Assembly: GCF_037038585.1 (NCBI RefSeq)
Contig: NC_092525.1
Span: 31,522,367-31,586,366 of the forward strand
From: Patagioenas fasciata
Lineage: Eukaryota; Chordata; Aves; Columbiformes; Columbidae
Reading direction: 5' to 3'
DNA: 64,000 nucleotides
In this document: positions 1 through 10,271 of the stretch, one piece after another
Numbering within the stretch: the stretch's first letter is position 1
Layout of the letters: each line of letters opens with the position of its first letter
Position numbers and translations under genes: made by a program
The notes under the pieces: model-generated
The model's database searches: none
Told to the model about the DNA's origin: nothing
What the model saw: the letters and a program-made list of their open reading frames with translations, nothing else

Positions 1-245
1 GCCACCTTTATTCAGTCGCATTTGCTATCTCACTTCTTCCAGAGCTAGTCAACTGCTTTCTGTTGTTGGCCAGGGTTATTTTTTGAAGATCCCTACTACT
101 TTTGTTCTGGATCAAATAAATATTGTATTATAATGCCTCCTTTTAGATTCTGCCTGATTCTTTTGGTAGGTTCTCTGAATAGGGTAAAGCAGTAAAATTT
201 GTATCAGTGAGATGACTGTCTAATATTAAAAAAAAAATCTTACAG
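1..245 (+). other. DNTTIP2: DNTTIP2 intron, partial
   Basis: This is non-coding sequence before the first recognisable exon. A possible branch point (CTAAT) lies about 24 nt before the acceptor, followed by an A-rich run and TTACAG. I see no exon or repeat in it. Confidence 0.6.
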
Positions 246-341
246 CTCTTGCAGAAGAGTATAATAACTCCAGATTTTGAAAAAAAAGAATGCGTTCCAC
301 CCTTCAGGGAATCTCTTCACCAGCTCAAGAAACAGCGCAGG
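246..341 (+). CDS. DNTTIP2: DNTTIP2 coding exon 1 of 4 in window
   Basis: The frame reads LLQKSIITPDFEKKE and ends QLKKQRR before donor GTAAGT at 342 (phase 0). The acceptor is TTACAG at 240-245. A second in-frame acceptor, TTGCAG, ends at 254 and would remove three codons (L-L-Q). The tract before the acceptor is a run of A rather than pyrimidines, so the exact start is not certain. Confidence 0.85.
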
Positions 342-3300
342 GTAAGTGAAGTGCTGATAACGCCTCAAATGACGAAACGATCTGTGGTAGAAAGGCCCTT
401 GCTGAGACCGTGTGCATGTACAGGCCCCCTAGAAGTGGTGTGATAAACTGCAATTTTGTGTCCTCCTTGAGCCCTCCTGTGAAAAGCCATCCTTTCAGTC
501 TTTAGTCACCAGCACAATGAAGTGAAAGGTACTGTGCTCAGATGCTACAAATCTGTTGTTAATACAGTGTTGATGACCTCTTTATTATCAGGGTCATAAA
601 ATACATTTTTTAAGGTACAGAGTTATGTTCTAAAAGCTTTCTCTGTCTTTTGGAGTGGAGAGTTCCCTGCTCTATCCTGTCCTACTTGCTGAATGCAGAT
701 TTATTGTTCTTTGTATTGCATCCTAGGCAGAGAGAGAAAAAACAACAGGTGACGGTTGGTTTGGTATGAAAGCCCCAGAAATCACCAATGAATTGAAGAA
801 TGATCTTAAAGTTTTGAAGATGAGAGCTTCGTTGGACCCTAAGCATTTTTATAAGAAGAACGATAGAGATGGTCTACCCAAGTACTTTCAGGTAAGGAAG
901 CAGCAGCAGGTGGCATTGTACTGCTGAAGTGTTGAACTATTCTTATTCCCTGCCTATTTTGTAGGTAGCCTCTGTTGATTTACTTTCATAGCTTAATTAT
1001 TAAAGTTTTTTGATCACTTGGCTGTGGTTTACAACTGCTTAACTCTGTATTACATGTGCATATATGCTGCTTTTTAAAAATTTCAGCTGATCTCATAGAA
1101 CTGAACAAATATCTGACTTAATCCTTTTTCGGAACCCTCAGTGGACTAGGTTTTCACTGCTTTTTTGAAGTATGGGCCTTTTTTAACAAGCATGTAGAAA
1201 ATAATTAATATTTATTTTTGTAGTAGCTAATACAGTTTGAAGGGAGACAGCTAGCTTTCTGATCAGTCAGATTTTCTGCTGCTGTAGCTCTCAGCTCTGA
1301 AGTGGTTTACATAAAATAATTACTACAAAAACTGTAGAAATAAGCTTCCATCTACTTGTGCCTGTTTGAATAGTTAGCATGCTTGAGGAAATTGTTCGAA
1401 TTTCTCAAAATATTACTCTGTTTTGAACTTTCTGGGCACAGAAAAAAATTCAGACAGAAGTGTTCCACATAATGAGATGTGCGCGGGTCTCTTCTCATCA
1501 CATGGAACATACAGTTCATGTATCTGTACTACTAACGTGAATCATCAGAACTGCCTGACAGGCCAGATGGAAAAAATGTGGTGCATTCCAGGATGAAGCC
1601 CTTGTATTAGAGCTGGATTAACTGCTGTGTAACCATCTAGCAAAACCACTGCATGATAGAGAGGATGCAGTTATGGTCGTAAGGGCTTCCTTTCCCTCCT
1701 TGGGAGAATATTTAGAAGTTAAGAACTGGATTTCTTTTATGAATACAAGCGTTGATACAGCAGTCCAGTGTTGACAGCTGTACAGTCTTAAAGCTCAGGC
1801 TCTCCTCTCTGCACTAAATGACGAGACAAAAAGTGACTCTGCGTACAAAACATCGCCTAATTCTTTTGATATTTCCGCTTTCTTAAGATACCATTCTGAG
1901 ATTCTCTGTAGGTGTCTTTACACTTGTCACAGGGGATTAAAAAAGGAAAAAAAAAAGGCAAAATAAGGAACATCTTACTGTAGAGTAAAAATGTTTTCAT
2001 TTCTGCTTTCTAGGTTGGAACTGTGGTTGATTCTCCCATAGACTTTTACCATAGTCGAATACCTAAGAAACAAAGGAAGAGGACAATTGTAGAAGAGCTG
2101 CTTGCAGATTCTGAGTTTAGAAGGTATTTTAAAACAGTTTTGTATTTTTAATATCCTATGTAAGAGAGGAGTATTTTTAACTGCATATAATAACCTTTTT
2201 GTTGGTTTTACTCAGCTTATGTGGGTTTTTTTTTAATACTTCAAAGAAAACTTAGTCTGTTTTAGCATTTCGGAAACATTGAGAAGATCTAAGGGATGGG
2301 ATAATTAGACTCTGACAGCATATTTTTTATCTTCATAAATGGGTTTTAGCCAACTCAGGTCATTGCTGTTGGCGGTCACTCTTAGAATCATGTCAGTGTT
2401 GAAGAGAGAACAATCAGCCCTATACTGGTTTGCTTCTAAAATAAGTGTCTGCGTAGGCTTACACCAAAAAACAAGGGCTCTGAATGAATGATTTATGCCT
2501 GCACTTTTTTGTTGATTAAAGGCCGATCTATTTTTATTGGCATAATAGGATAGAAAAGTACTGACCGGTTCTCTGAAATTTGATGTGATTTTGTTTTATA
2601 AGCATGTCAGTCTGCCACCTGTCATAGGAATCAAAATTGTGCCAGAAGTCTTACTTGAAGAATAAGGTTGGATTAATTAATGTTTGCTTAACCTACAGTT
2701 TCTGGAGTTAGATCCCTTAGTTGATCCAATTTGATATTGGTTATTACATGATGTTAATCTGCACTTCTTTTTGTCACATAATGACATGTTTTCTTGGAAG
2801 TAGTACATAATTTGGAATTAAAAGATTTGTGTCAGGCTTGTAAGTTAAATATTAATGTTGGGAATGCAAGTTTGTATAGTTATTTCTTAACTAGTTTTCT
2901 GTCTTGGCCTGATTTATCAGATGTTTTTTAGAAGCAAATTTTAACAATTAATGTCTCTGAAATTTCATCAGTTAATTTATTTTGTGGCTGATTAAGTGCT
3001 TTAACAAGATACTTCAGCATCAGTGCAGATATGTCAGGTTTCAGTCTCGGAATTAAAAGCCTCAATACTGCTCAGTGTGCAGTGATCCACTGTGCTAATT
3101 GGTGTAGGTACATGAGGAGCTAGCAACTCATGTTCAGTAAATATATCCTGTTCGTTGTTTAGTGCCAATCTCATCTTAAATCTCATCTTAGTTTTCAGTC
3201 TTGAGGAGAGTAAGGGTGATTATCTAGAGTTTGCTGAGAAGGTGGTAAACAGTTTGTTCATGGTATTGTCGAAGTGGCTGAGTCTGCCCACCATGAGCAG

Positions 3301-3696
3301 TAGCAGTGCTTTAGCAAACTGTCCATGATGTGATTGCATCTGCAATAAAGAACCCACGGTTATGTCAAAATTAATGATTCTTCAATCAAATTTCCTTCCA
3401 AAACTAATTTACCTGCATTTATCATTAATGTAAGAGTTGATTTCCGTTTACCTACTCATAATTGTACAAAATTAAACAAATCCGTCTCAGAAAATATGAG
3501 AAGGCTCCATTTGGCAAATTATATATGTAGACTACTTTCCATGTTATCTTTTCCTGAACTTTGGTTTACCATGCTTAAAAGTAAATTATCTATTTTGTTC
3601 AGATATAATAAAAAGAAGTATCAGGAGATCATGAGTGAAAAAGCAGCTTTTGCAGCAGGGAAGAGGAATCGGAAGAAGAAGAAATTTCGCAATTAA
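246..3696 (+). CDS. DNTTIP2: DNTTIP2 (TdIF2), C-terminal coding exons, gene cut by window start
   Basis: This is the 3' part of deoxynucleotidyltransferase terminal-interacting protein 2. The family protein is nucleolar, belongs to the small-subunit processome (yeast Fcf2 homologue), and was first described as a partner of terminal transferase. Four exons, 246-341, 727-891, 2014-2123 and 3603-3696, join in frame to give about 154 residues and a TAA stop at 3694. The Fcf2 domain starts in the second exon (GWFGMKAPE, then LKMRASLDPKHFYKKNDRDG) and runs through VGTVVDSPIDFYHSRIPKK and RTIVEELLADSEFRR. The protein ends in a Lys/Arg-rich tail (GKRNRKKKKFRN) typical of a nucleolar signal. The long acidic N-terminal part (family length about 750 residues, from memory) lies before the window. 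I see no frameshift or internal stop, so the gene appears intact here. The family assignment is firm. The first exon boundary is the least certain. Confidence 0.93.
342..726 (+). other. DNTTIP2: DNTTIP2 intron
   Basis: The intron has GT-AG ends (GTAAGT...CCTAG). It is unique sequence with no recognisable element. Confidence 0.85.
727..891 (+). CDS. DNTTIP2: DNTTIP2 coding exon 2 of 4 in window
   Basis: The exon is 165 nt, 55 codons, phase 0 at both ends, with acceptor CCTAG at 722-726 and donor GTAAGG at 892. It begins AEREKTTGDGWFGMKAPE and ends KNDRDGLPKYFQ. It carries the start of the Fcf2 domain, including the basic DPKHFYKK stretch. Confidence 0.93.
892..2013 (+). other. DNTTIP2: DNTTIP2 intron
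   Basis: The intron has GT-AG ends (GTAAGG...TTTCTAG). I see no RNA gene or transposon in it. A purine-rich patch of A runs lies near 1937-1960. Confidence 0.85.
2014..2123 (+). CDS. DNTTIP2: DNTTIP2 coding exon 3 of 4 in window
   Basis: The exon is 110 nt, with acceptor TTTCTAG ending at 2013 and donor GTATTT at 2124 (phase 2). It encodes VGTVVDSPIDFYHSRIPKK followed by a basic stretch and VEELLADSEFR, the most conserved block of the Fcf2 domain. The last codon is completed to Arg by the next exon. Confidence 0.93.
2124..3602 (+). other. DNTTIP2: DNTTIP2 last intron
   Basis: The intron has GT-AG ends and is about 1.5 kb. snoRNAs are often carried in introns of ribosome-biogenesis genes, but I could not identify C/D or H/ACA boxes with a convincing structure here. 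No transposon is visible. Confidence 0.8.
3603..3696 (+). CDS. DNTTIP2: DNTTIP2 terminal coding exon
   Basis: The acceptor TTGTTCAG ends at 3602, and one base completes the split Arg codon. The exon then reads YNKKKYQEIMSEKAAF and a Lys/Arg-rich tail before TAA at 3694-3696. The open frame extends upstream into the intron to 3496, but that part is not coding because the splice frame and homology begin at 3603. Confidence 0.93.
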
Positions 3697-3736
3697 GACT
3701 TGGAAGAAAAGTAACAAGCTGGAACAACTTGTTTGC

Positions 3737-3785
3737 TATAAAACTTTTTACAGAATGCTTTGGTTGTGGTGTTTTTTTCTTTTTT
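3737..3785 (+). terminator. Candidate DNTTIP2 poly(A) signal
   Basis: A variant hexamer TATAAA at 3737-3742 lies 41 nt after the stop codon. It is followed 20-40 nt later by a strong GU/U-rich stretch (TTGGTTGTGGTG and a T run). This is the normal arrangement of a cleavage site and would give a very short 3' UTR. Canonical AATAAA hexamers occur later, at 4723 and 5140, and could serve longer transcripts. Transcript ends were not available, so this is inference. Confidence 0.4.
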
Positions 3786-6649
3786 AAGATTGCAGCCCAT
3801 GTGCAAATTAAGGTTTAGGGAATTTCTTGCAGTGAGAATTTTGTAGGGAGCTTTATCAGATGATCAGGTATCTAAATTTAAAATCATTTCAATTTTTAAA
3901 ACAATTTTTATTTCAAGTAATGTTTAGAAGATAATTATATAAAAGCATATTGTTACGTGTGGGCATGAAATTACAGCTTCATGGATTTTGTGGTCTTTTC
4001 AGCCCTCAGTCTTTAGTGAATTAGTAAATTCAGTTTAAAGTTATGTGTCTAAATCACCTTGGCACTCTTTATATGCCAGAACGAATTTTTCCATGTCTTG
4101 TCAAGAGGTGCTGCTGGCCAGTTCTATAATGTAAGGTATTGAGAAATAGTTGGGTCGTGAAGGGTTTATTTCAGCACAGACCATAATAGGATTGAGAATG
4201 TCATGGAATTCAGCATATACACATATATATATATTTAAATATATTTTAAAATAATATATAATTTCTAGATAAATATAAAAAAGTAATGAAGTTATAAATT
4301 ACATATTGCTTAGTGAATACAATAATGTAAATATGTATTATGTATAAAATTTTGACATTCAGCCATATGTTGGTTTGATTAATTTTTACCATTTGATATT
4401 TGTCTAATGATCTTTTTGAAGATAATTTGACAGTGGGGTCCATTGTCTAGGGTTCAGAGTGCAGATGGTGGTGTGGCAGCTGATGTGGAATAGTTCTTCA
4501 GGTAAATGAACAGCATGAGTTTGGAAGGGCCTCTACCACTATTACAGAACCAGAGGTGGCATCAGTTCAGTTCTCCTTCGATCGCGGTTCATAAACTTTT
4601 GTGATCGTGAGAACTTTTGTGGTGTTTGTTGGGTTTTTAGTGAGCTGATTAGTATATTGCTGTTACAGGTAGTGTAACTCAGTTACTGCCATTAAGTAGC
4701 AGAAAAAACAGATAACAGAAGAAATAAAACTCACTACATTCTCTTAGATAGATTGGGTGAAAAAGATTTAGAAGTGATTATCAGAGAACCAGTGATGTTG
4801 CTTGCTTATCCTAAGAACACTGAATTTTAAAGGTTGCAGATTTTGAACACGTGCTACGCCCTTGACCAGTGTTTAACCATGACATTTTCTACTACTGAGA
4901 ATGAGAAGTAGTTGTTTTTTTAAGTATTAGCTATTTGTGCTGGAAATAACTGAAATGAAATTAACATCATGGTGTATATTGATCACCAACCAAAGTTTGA
5001 AAGAAATGCTCCCCTGATCCTTTGTTGTTTTTTTATATTCTTCTGAAGTTGAGCCTAATGTTTTGCTACCAGACACGGACAGGAATCTATTGTAGATTCC
5101 TTAAAAAGTCTTGACTGCCTAGAAGTGAGTGGTGTGCGAAATAAAGTGAATTCATTGGGAAGTATCAAACACAAACAAGTAGAACCACCTGTCCCCAAGT
5201 TTCAGCTATCTTGCAGATGCTATTCTAGTACACTTATACGTATGCTAATATCTTGATTATCTGTAAATGCTACAAAAAAACGCAACAAAAAAACAGTGTG
5301 GTGTCTGGTTCTCTGGGTGAGAGATGGAAGCACAAAAAAACCCCACCTGAACACTGAGGGAAGAAAACAAGGCACCACAGTAGCTGTCATTCTGTTGCAT
5401 CCTAAGACATTCAGGTGCAACTTTGGAAAAGCAACATGCAACTCTCGACAGACCTTGAAAGAGAAATACAAGCTTTGGTGCCACACACTTCGTGTATGTT
5501 GCTCAGTCTGCTCAATAGCTAGTTGCACAGGTTACTTTGTGTACAATATACCTAGTGAGGAATTTGGTTTATGTTCTGTATCCTTTCCCTTCCTTTGATT
5601 ATCAAATGTCTTCTGTTTTGCCACACACAGTGCCCATGACATTCTCTGAACAAGAGGGGCGAGGTGGTGCACTGGCTATGTTCCCTGGGCTGCAGGGTGG
5701 TACTCGGGGGGTGTGTTTGCCAGCTTGCCAGGCAGCTCTTGCCTGAGCTTGTGCTTCAGCCCACTAGTCAGTGTACCTTTTCTTAACCACCAGTTCTCAC
5801 AAATGCATACACATGTTGTGTTTTGGACTCTCCTTCTTCTCAATTAAATTTGATTGAAAATGGCGTAAGGTTAAAGTTGCTGGGGAGAGAGTAAAACCAA
5901 AATGCACCATGTGGTTGCATAAGCTTATCAGAGTATCAGATTTCTCTGAAAATACTCAAAAACATAGAACTCTTTGCAAAATACCAGCATCATTTGAGAA
6001 ACTTTGGCTATAAATTGCAAGTAATACTTTTAATGGCTGTCAGAAATATTTGTTAATTTGTAACTCTGTCTTTATTGACATAAAACATTATTAACAATAC
6101 ATTTTCCCAAGGTTAAAGGTCAGTAGGTACCATCTGGTGCTTTTTATATGTGCACCTGGAGCTGTTTTGGATGTCACTTAGAATGTTTTGGGTGGACGTT
6201 TCTTTATGCTCCTATTTCTTCATGCTTACCTTGGTTTTGCCAGTATTCCTTTTTTTTCTTGCCCTTAGGGCAGAGACTGCGCAGTGGTCATACAGCCCAG
6301 TAAGTTCACAGTCCATCTCTTAAGTGTCCCAGTCAAAATACTCTGTTGATAAAGGATTAGGTTAACAGTGGCTGTGGTGGCACCCACAGGCATGGTTAGC
6401 GCAGGAACAGAAGTAAAATACTTCTCACTTTCTCTGTCATACTCGTTTGCGCTTCTTCCTTTTTCCTTCTTGGGGGTCTTTAATCTCTCTGCAATCAACT
6501 TAGTCTTCTTAAAACTGAGGGTGTCTTCTTATCATTGCTGTTGCCCATGTGATATAACTATTTTTGATCTCTTAATTTTTAGAAAGTTCTGTCTGTGTTG
6601 CAGGAGCCTACCTAGGTAAGTCTTGCTGAGACTTGGAATCCTGCCATAA
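3786..6649. other. Intergenic DNA or long DNTTIP2 3' UTR
   Basis: This is AT-rich unique sequence. It contains a TA-rich low-complexity patch (4214-4262) and AATAAA hexamers at 4723 and 5140. The open frames at 5220-5746 and 6265-6619 overlap on both strands, show no known domain, and look like chance frames. Confidence 0.55.
4214..4262. repeat. TA-rich low-complexity tract
   Basis: Alternating A/T sequence (ATATATAT, TTTAAATATATT) makes an imperfect microsatellite of about 50 bp. No gene or element boundary is attached to it. Confidence 0.7.
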
Positions 6650-6734
6650 CGCGGTGGACTTGGCAGTGCAAGATTAACAGTCGAAGTCAGTCATCTTAAC
6701 GATCTTTTCCAAACAACAATTCTATGATTCTGTG
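6650..6734 (+). mobile_element. CR1 LINE 3' end fragment
   Basis: The sequence follows the conserved CR1 3' UTR: GTGGACTTGGCAGTGC, a diverged TTAACAG...GATCTTTTCCAA block, and the terminal octamer-type repeat TTCTATGATTCTGTGA at 6719-6734. CR1 elements end in repeats of ATTCTATG, so the element is on the + strand with its 3' end at 6734. It is short, diverged and non-coding. Confidence 0.75.
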
Positions 6735-6739
6735 ACCAT

Positions 6740-6935
6740 AGAAGCTTGTCCTGTCCATCCTCCTGCCAAACGCAGGGTTAGACCAGGTCCTGTGGGGCTT
6801 TATACAATCAGGTCTTGAAAACCTACAAGGTTGGAGACTGCACAGTTCCCAGAACTCCATTGCTTGACTCTCCTCACAGAAAAAAAGTTTTTCATATCCA
6901 GTCAGATATAAGGATTATTACTGATTATTTGTCTA
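6740..6935 (-). mobile_element. Old CR1 LINE fragment, reverse orientation
   Basis: The sequence has the layout of CR1 3' regions read backwards: a CAGGTCTTGAAAACCT block, GGTTGGAGACTGCACAG, and CTCCTCACAGAAAAAAAGTT, equivalent to the family's CCTCACAGTAAAGAAGTT, then a TATCCAGTCAGATA block. Similarity is only moderate, so it is an older copy. It abuts the + strand CR1 at 6650-6734 tail to tail. Confidence 0.6.
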
Positions 6936-8149
6936 CCTCTTTGCCTTAACACTGCTTTCTTTTTTAATTACTCCATAAATTTATAACAAGCAGCATTTGT
7001 CCAATTTCTATTGCTTGCTATAGTTCTTGATTTTTTTTCTCCTCATTCTCCTGATGCATTCTGAAATACTATGTTTTCTTTGCAGCGTTTTCCTCAAAAC
7101 CCACTTTGTACAAGTATTTTGTGGAATTGTGCTCCTATACTTTTCCACTGGGGTTCTTGTTAGAATTTGTTCCACAGCCCGTGTTGAAGGAGAGCTGGCC
7201 CTGTGCCTGCCCCTGGGCAGTGCCCTGCTCCTTGAACCTGCCATTTCCTCTTTTGGCCTAGGGCCCTTAATTAACTGCTGCATTTTTAGAGTATTGATTA
7301 TGTAAATATTGCTTACAACATGCAAACATGTATATATAAAAGCCTCTTTTTTTTTTCACATTAAGCAATTATTTTGAAGCGATACTTAAATACGAAGAGT
7401 GGAAAGGGAATTAGTATTTGGACTGAAATGGATTGCTGGAAGTGACTGAACACGGAGGAACATTTTGTCTTCTGTCATTTGATTTGGTTGCTTTTTATGG
7501 GTTAATGTAGAGAGGTTCTGGTTAGCTGTTTCCAAAACATGAGAGTTTGATGTTTCTGTAAAGGGTTACATACATTTTATAGCTAGATGGCATTCATGAG
7601 TGGGTTACTGTGCTGTGGAACTGTGGTAGTTCATGTTCCTGATGGTGTGTAGGATATCAGTTATGTGGATTTTTCCTTTGTTGCTTTTAAGTAAACATTA
7701 TTATTACAGTTTAATAAAGAGGCTGTAGTCCCACATGCAGGATTAAAAAGAATTTAGCAAAAAACTCCACAAATTTGTTAATGAATCAGATTAATTTATT
7801 AAATTCTGGGCAAAATCAAGGAGGTTTGTTCAGTGCTGCTACTGTTTTGTGTTTTACCACCCGTTTTTTTTTTTTAGTTTTTATTTGATTGCTATTATTA
7901 AAATGGCTTTTCAGCTTCTATCTGTAGGTATGTGTAAGTTAGAGAGAAAAGATCATGTTAAGTGTTAAATGCTTCAGTTTTGTCTGCTGCGTTTTGTGGA
8001 CTTGTTTTGGTGCTTGACAGTAACCAGAAATGTATCATGGACCGTGCCTGCAGTGCCTCCAGGAAAGCCAGTCTTATTTTCAAGTGAAATTGCTTTCTGA
8101 AGGCCGTCGTAGAAGCCTCCCAGCATGAGCAGGCTGCTTTGTAGCTACT
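6936..8149. other. Intergenic DNA before the CpG island
   Basis: This is AT-rich sequence with no gene or element that I can support. It has an AATAAA at 7712 and T runs at 7349 and 7865. The open frames at 7008-7325 lie on both strands over the same bases and have no recognisable domain. Confidence 0.5.
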
Positions 8150-8634
8150 GACGAGTGCCAGAGCTGTTGCTGTTTGCCCGGCGGCTCTGCCGTGTCCGCG
8201 CAGCGGCGCGAGCTGTGGGCCGCGTGCCCCCGGCACGTGCAGCGCCCCCTCGCGGACGGCGGTTGCTGCCTCAGGGCGGACGGCGGGACAGGGAGGAGGA
8301 GGAGGAACCGCAGAGCCTGCCTCCCTCGGGCTTGGAGCCAAACGGCCCGTCGCCGCGGCGTCCACCCTCGGCCCTTAATGGCGCTGGGACCCAGGGGCTG
8401 TTCGAGCTGAGGCGGCCGCTTTTGCTGCCACGCTCGGTCGAGGCTCGTCCCGTTGTCTCCGCCTGTTCCCGGCCTTCGCCATTCTCCGTCAGGCACGCAG
8501 GAGGCGGGCCCGGAGAGCCTCGCTGACGAGAGCCCGTCGCCGGGAAGCGCTAGGCCCGTGTGCCCCATTGCTCCGGCGGAGAGGCAAGGGGCGGGAGTGC
8601 GAGGTAAGGCTACTTTACCCAAAAAGGGAGGGGA

Positions 8635-8657
8635 AAAAACGAAAACCCTATTATAAA
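8635..8657 (-). terminator. Pol III terminator T runs for the tRNA-Arg gene
   Basis: On the - strand, TTTT lies about 11 nt after the tRNA 3' end (8654-8657). It is followed by two further T runs, of four and six, over the next 20 nt. Pol III stops at runs of four or more T, and the tandem runs act as back-up. Confidence 0.7.
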
Positions 8658-8667
8658 AGAGAATATG

Positions 8668-8752
8668 CGACTCCGCCGGGACTCGAACCCGGAACCTTTG
8701 AATCTCTTCACCCTCTAGAAGTCCAATGCGCTATCCATTGCGCCACGGAGCC
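8668..8752 (-). tRNA. tRNA-Arg (anticodon UCU), with 12-nt intron
   Basis: On the - strand the gene begins GGCTCCGTGGCGCAATGG and ends CCCGGCGGAGTCG. The acceptor stem pairs GGCTCCG with CGGAGTC (one G-U), with discriminator G. The A box (TGGCGCAATGG) and B box (GGTTCGAGTCC) are present, and the T arm is CCGGG-TTCGAGT-CCCGG. The anticodon loop reads CTTCTAA with UCU at 8717-8719, so it decodes AGA. A 12-nt intron (8704-8715) sits at the canonical position one base 3' of the anticodon. Removing it leaves a 73-nt body, and vertebrate tRNA-Arg-UCU genes usually carry such an intron. Downstream on the - strand (8657 and lower) several T runs serve as Pol III terminators. All stems are intact, so it should be functional. 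Confidence 0.96.
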
Positions 8753-9000
8753 ACCTGTTGGATTTTTTGCACACCGCCTATAGAGTCTGCGCGCGACGCT
8801 CCCCGGCCCGCGCAGCGCGCCCGCGGGTGCGCTCAGTGCGTGCGCCAGCCAGCGGGACCTCTGCTTTTGCTTTTTTCCTTTTTTCCTTCGGTACGAATAG
8901 GCCGCGTCTTACAAGCCGCTGTATAAACGAGTCTCGAGGCAGCCTGTACGTGCCACTTGAGCGCTGCCCACGGTCGGCTCCTGGGTGGGGTCCAGAGCTC

Positions 9001-10271
9001 GCCATAGGTCTACATCGTTATTTCCTGTGAGAGACCGACTTTCCGAGTTCATCAGTAATCAATATATAGTATTTGTAGTCATCCCACTTGGCTGCTTTCA
9101 GTATTCATCCTTATGTTTGGAGGAATATAACTGTATTCCACAATTGTCTTATACTGGGGAACTGTTCCTCTATAAGGAAGTCTTTATAGCATTGGATCTT
9201 TTTGCACAGATGGTGATACATTGATGAATTAGATCAAATTATTTTACTTTAACAAATATGAACGTTTCTTATATTGCAATTATTTATAATATGTTTTTAT
9301 CAGCACTCCATTTCTGGAGTAAATGTGAACATTAAAACAAACAAAAACTTTCGGTCCTAGCATCAGGGATATGGAAACTACACTGGGTCAGTTCCAAAGT
9401 TGTTTGGAACCAAGTTATTTTAACATTGGTGATTTCCAGCATTGTAAGTTCTTAGGGACAGTCTAAACATGGGGATTTTTGTTTTGTTTTAAACAATAGC
9501 ATCTGTATTAAAGGAACTTAGAAAACAGTGGTTATGTTTACTGAGCATCCTATGCACTGCAGCGTTTTATTGGCTTTCCTGTGTCATGTGAGACACACAA
9601 AAAAATACTATGTGGGTATTTGAAAGGCACGCATAGGTGACAAGTAAAAAGGTATCCATGCAATCTCTGCTAGACACTGCAGCAACTTACTGTGAGTTGA
9701 CGGGTAGAGAAATAGGATATGGGAGTCACACCTGGAAACAGGTGACTGAGAATATTTTGGAGAGCTTAAAAAAACCCCTTGTAAATTGAAAGAACAAAGA
9801 AAGAAAATAAATTAGGGAAATAATATTCTATTATGTGACAGTATTTTCAATGTGGGTGAAAACATTACAGTATACTTGGATCATTGTTCCAAATAATGTG
9901 AATGCCTACAACTTAATCCATTAAAGGGAGCAATGACTGAACTGTATCTGTTCTAAAATCACAGTAAAACCCCAGTGGATTTAGTAAAACAAGATTTTCC
10001 CTTAAAAGCTGTAATTATGGTCTGAAACAAGTCTTTGATGCTACTTTTTTAAATCAAAAGTAGGCATATTAGAAACCCCAAAAGACAAGCGTATAAGGTT
10101 ATTCTTTCTTTAACTCAACCCAACCAAAGTCTGTGGCTTTCTGCTGCTGGGGTGACCTCCTGGCTCAGCTCTCCTGTGGCCGCCCCTGCTGCGTGTGGAC
10201 AGGGGGCACGGGGCTGCAAGGCACCTGCTTGCACTGGAGCGCTCAGGAGACAGAGCTGGGGCCAGAACAGG
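9001..10271. other. Non-coding stretch, no feature seen
   Basis: The sequence returns to AT-rich after the CpG island. No gene or clear repeat is visible. A GC-richer patch at 10140-10260 carries two overlapping open frames with no recognisable domain. Confidence 0.5.

Larger units (their letters stand above)
8150..9000 (+). promoter_or_regulatory. CpG island, likely distal BCAR3 promoter/first exon
   Basis: The base composition changes sharply here from AT-rich to GC-rich with many CpG dinucleotides (for example GCGCAGCGGCGCGAG near 8200 and CGCGCGACGC near 8790). A GC box (GGGGCGGG, 8588-8595) lies just before a consensus splice donor GAG|GTAAGG (intron from 8604). This fits a Pol II first exon on the + strand. 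In human the longest BCAR3 transcript starts close to a tRNA-Arg-TCT gene, from memory. The island is split by the tRNA gene at 8668-8752. Large open frames on both strands here (up to 180 codons) are products of GC-rich sequence rather than proteins. The TSS position, and whether the promoter is bidirectional, are unknown. Confidence 0.65.

Noticed and set aside
3496-3602. Upstream extension of the DNTTIP2 last-exon frame
   Set aside because: It lies in the intron before a good acceptor. The spliced frame continues from the exon ending at 2123 instead.
2124-3602. Intronic snoRNA in the DNTTIP2 introns
   Set aside because: Ribosome-biogenesis genes often host snoRNAs, but I found no pair of C and D boxes with a terminal stem, nor an H/ACA fold, that I could defend.
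7958-8656. Long open frames on both strands in the first CpG island (up to 180 codons)
   Set aside because: They overlap in several frames, are rich in Ala/Arg/Pro/Gly as expected for GC-rich DNA, and show no domain. They are explained by the promoter island.
8940-9010. Possible miR-760 homologue (GGCTCCTGGGTGGGG near 8976), since human MIR760 lies at the BCAR3 5' end as I recall
   Set aside because: The seed is interrupted by an extra C and the flanking bases form only a 7-bp broken stem, not a microRNA precursor hairpin.
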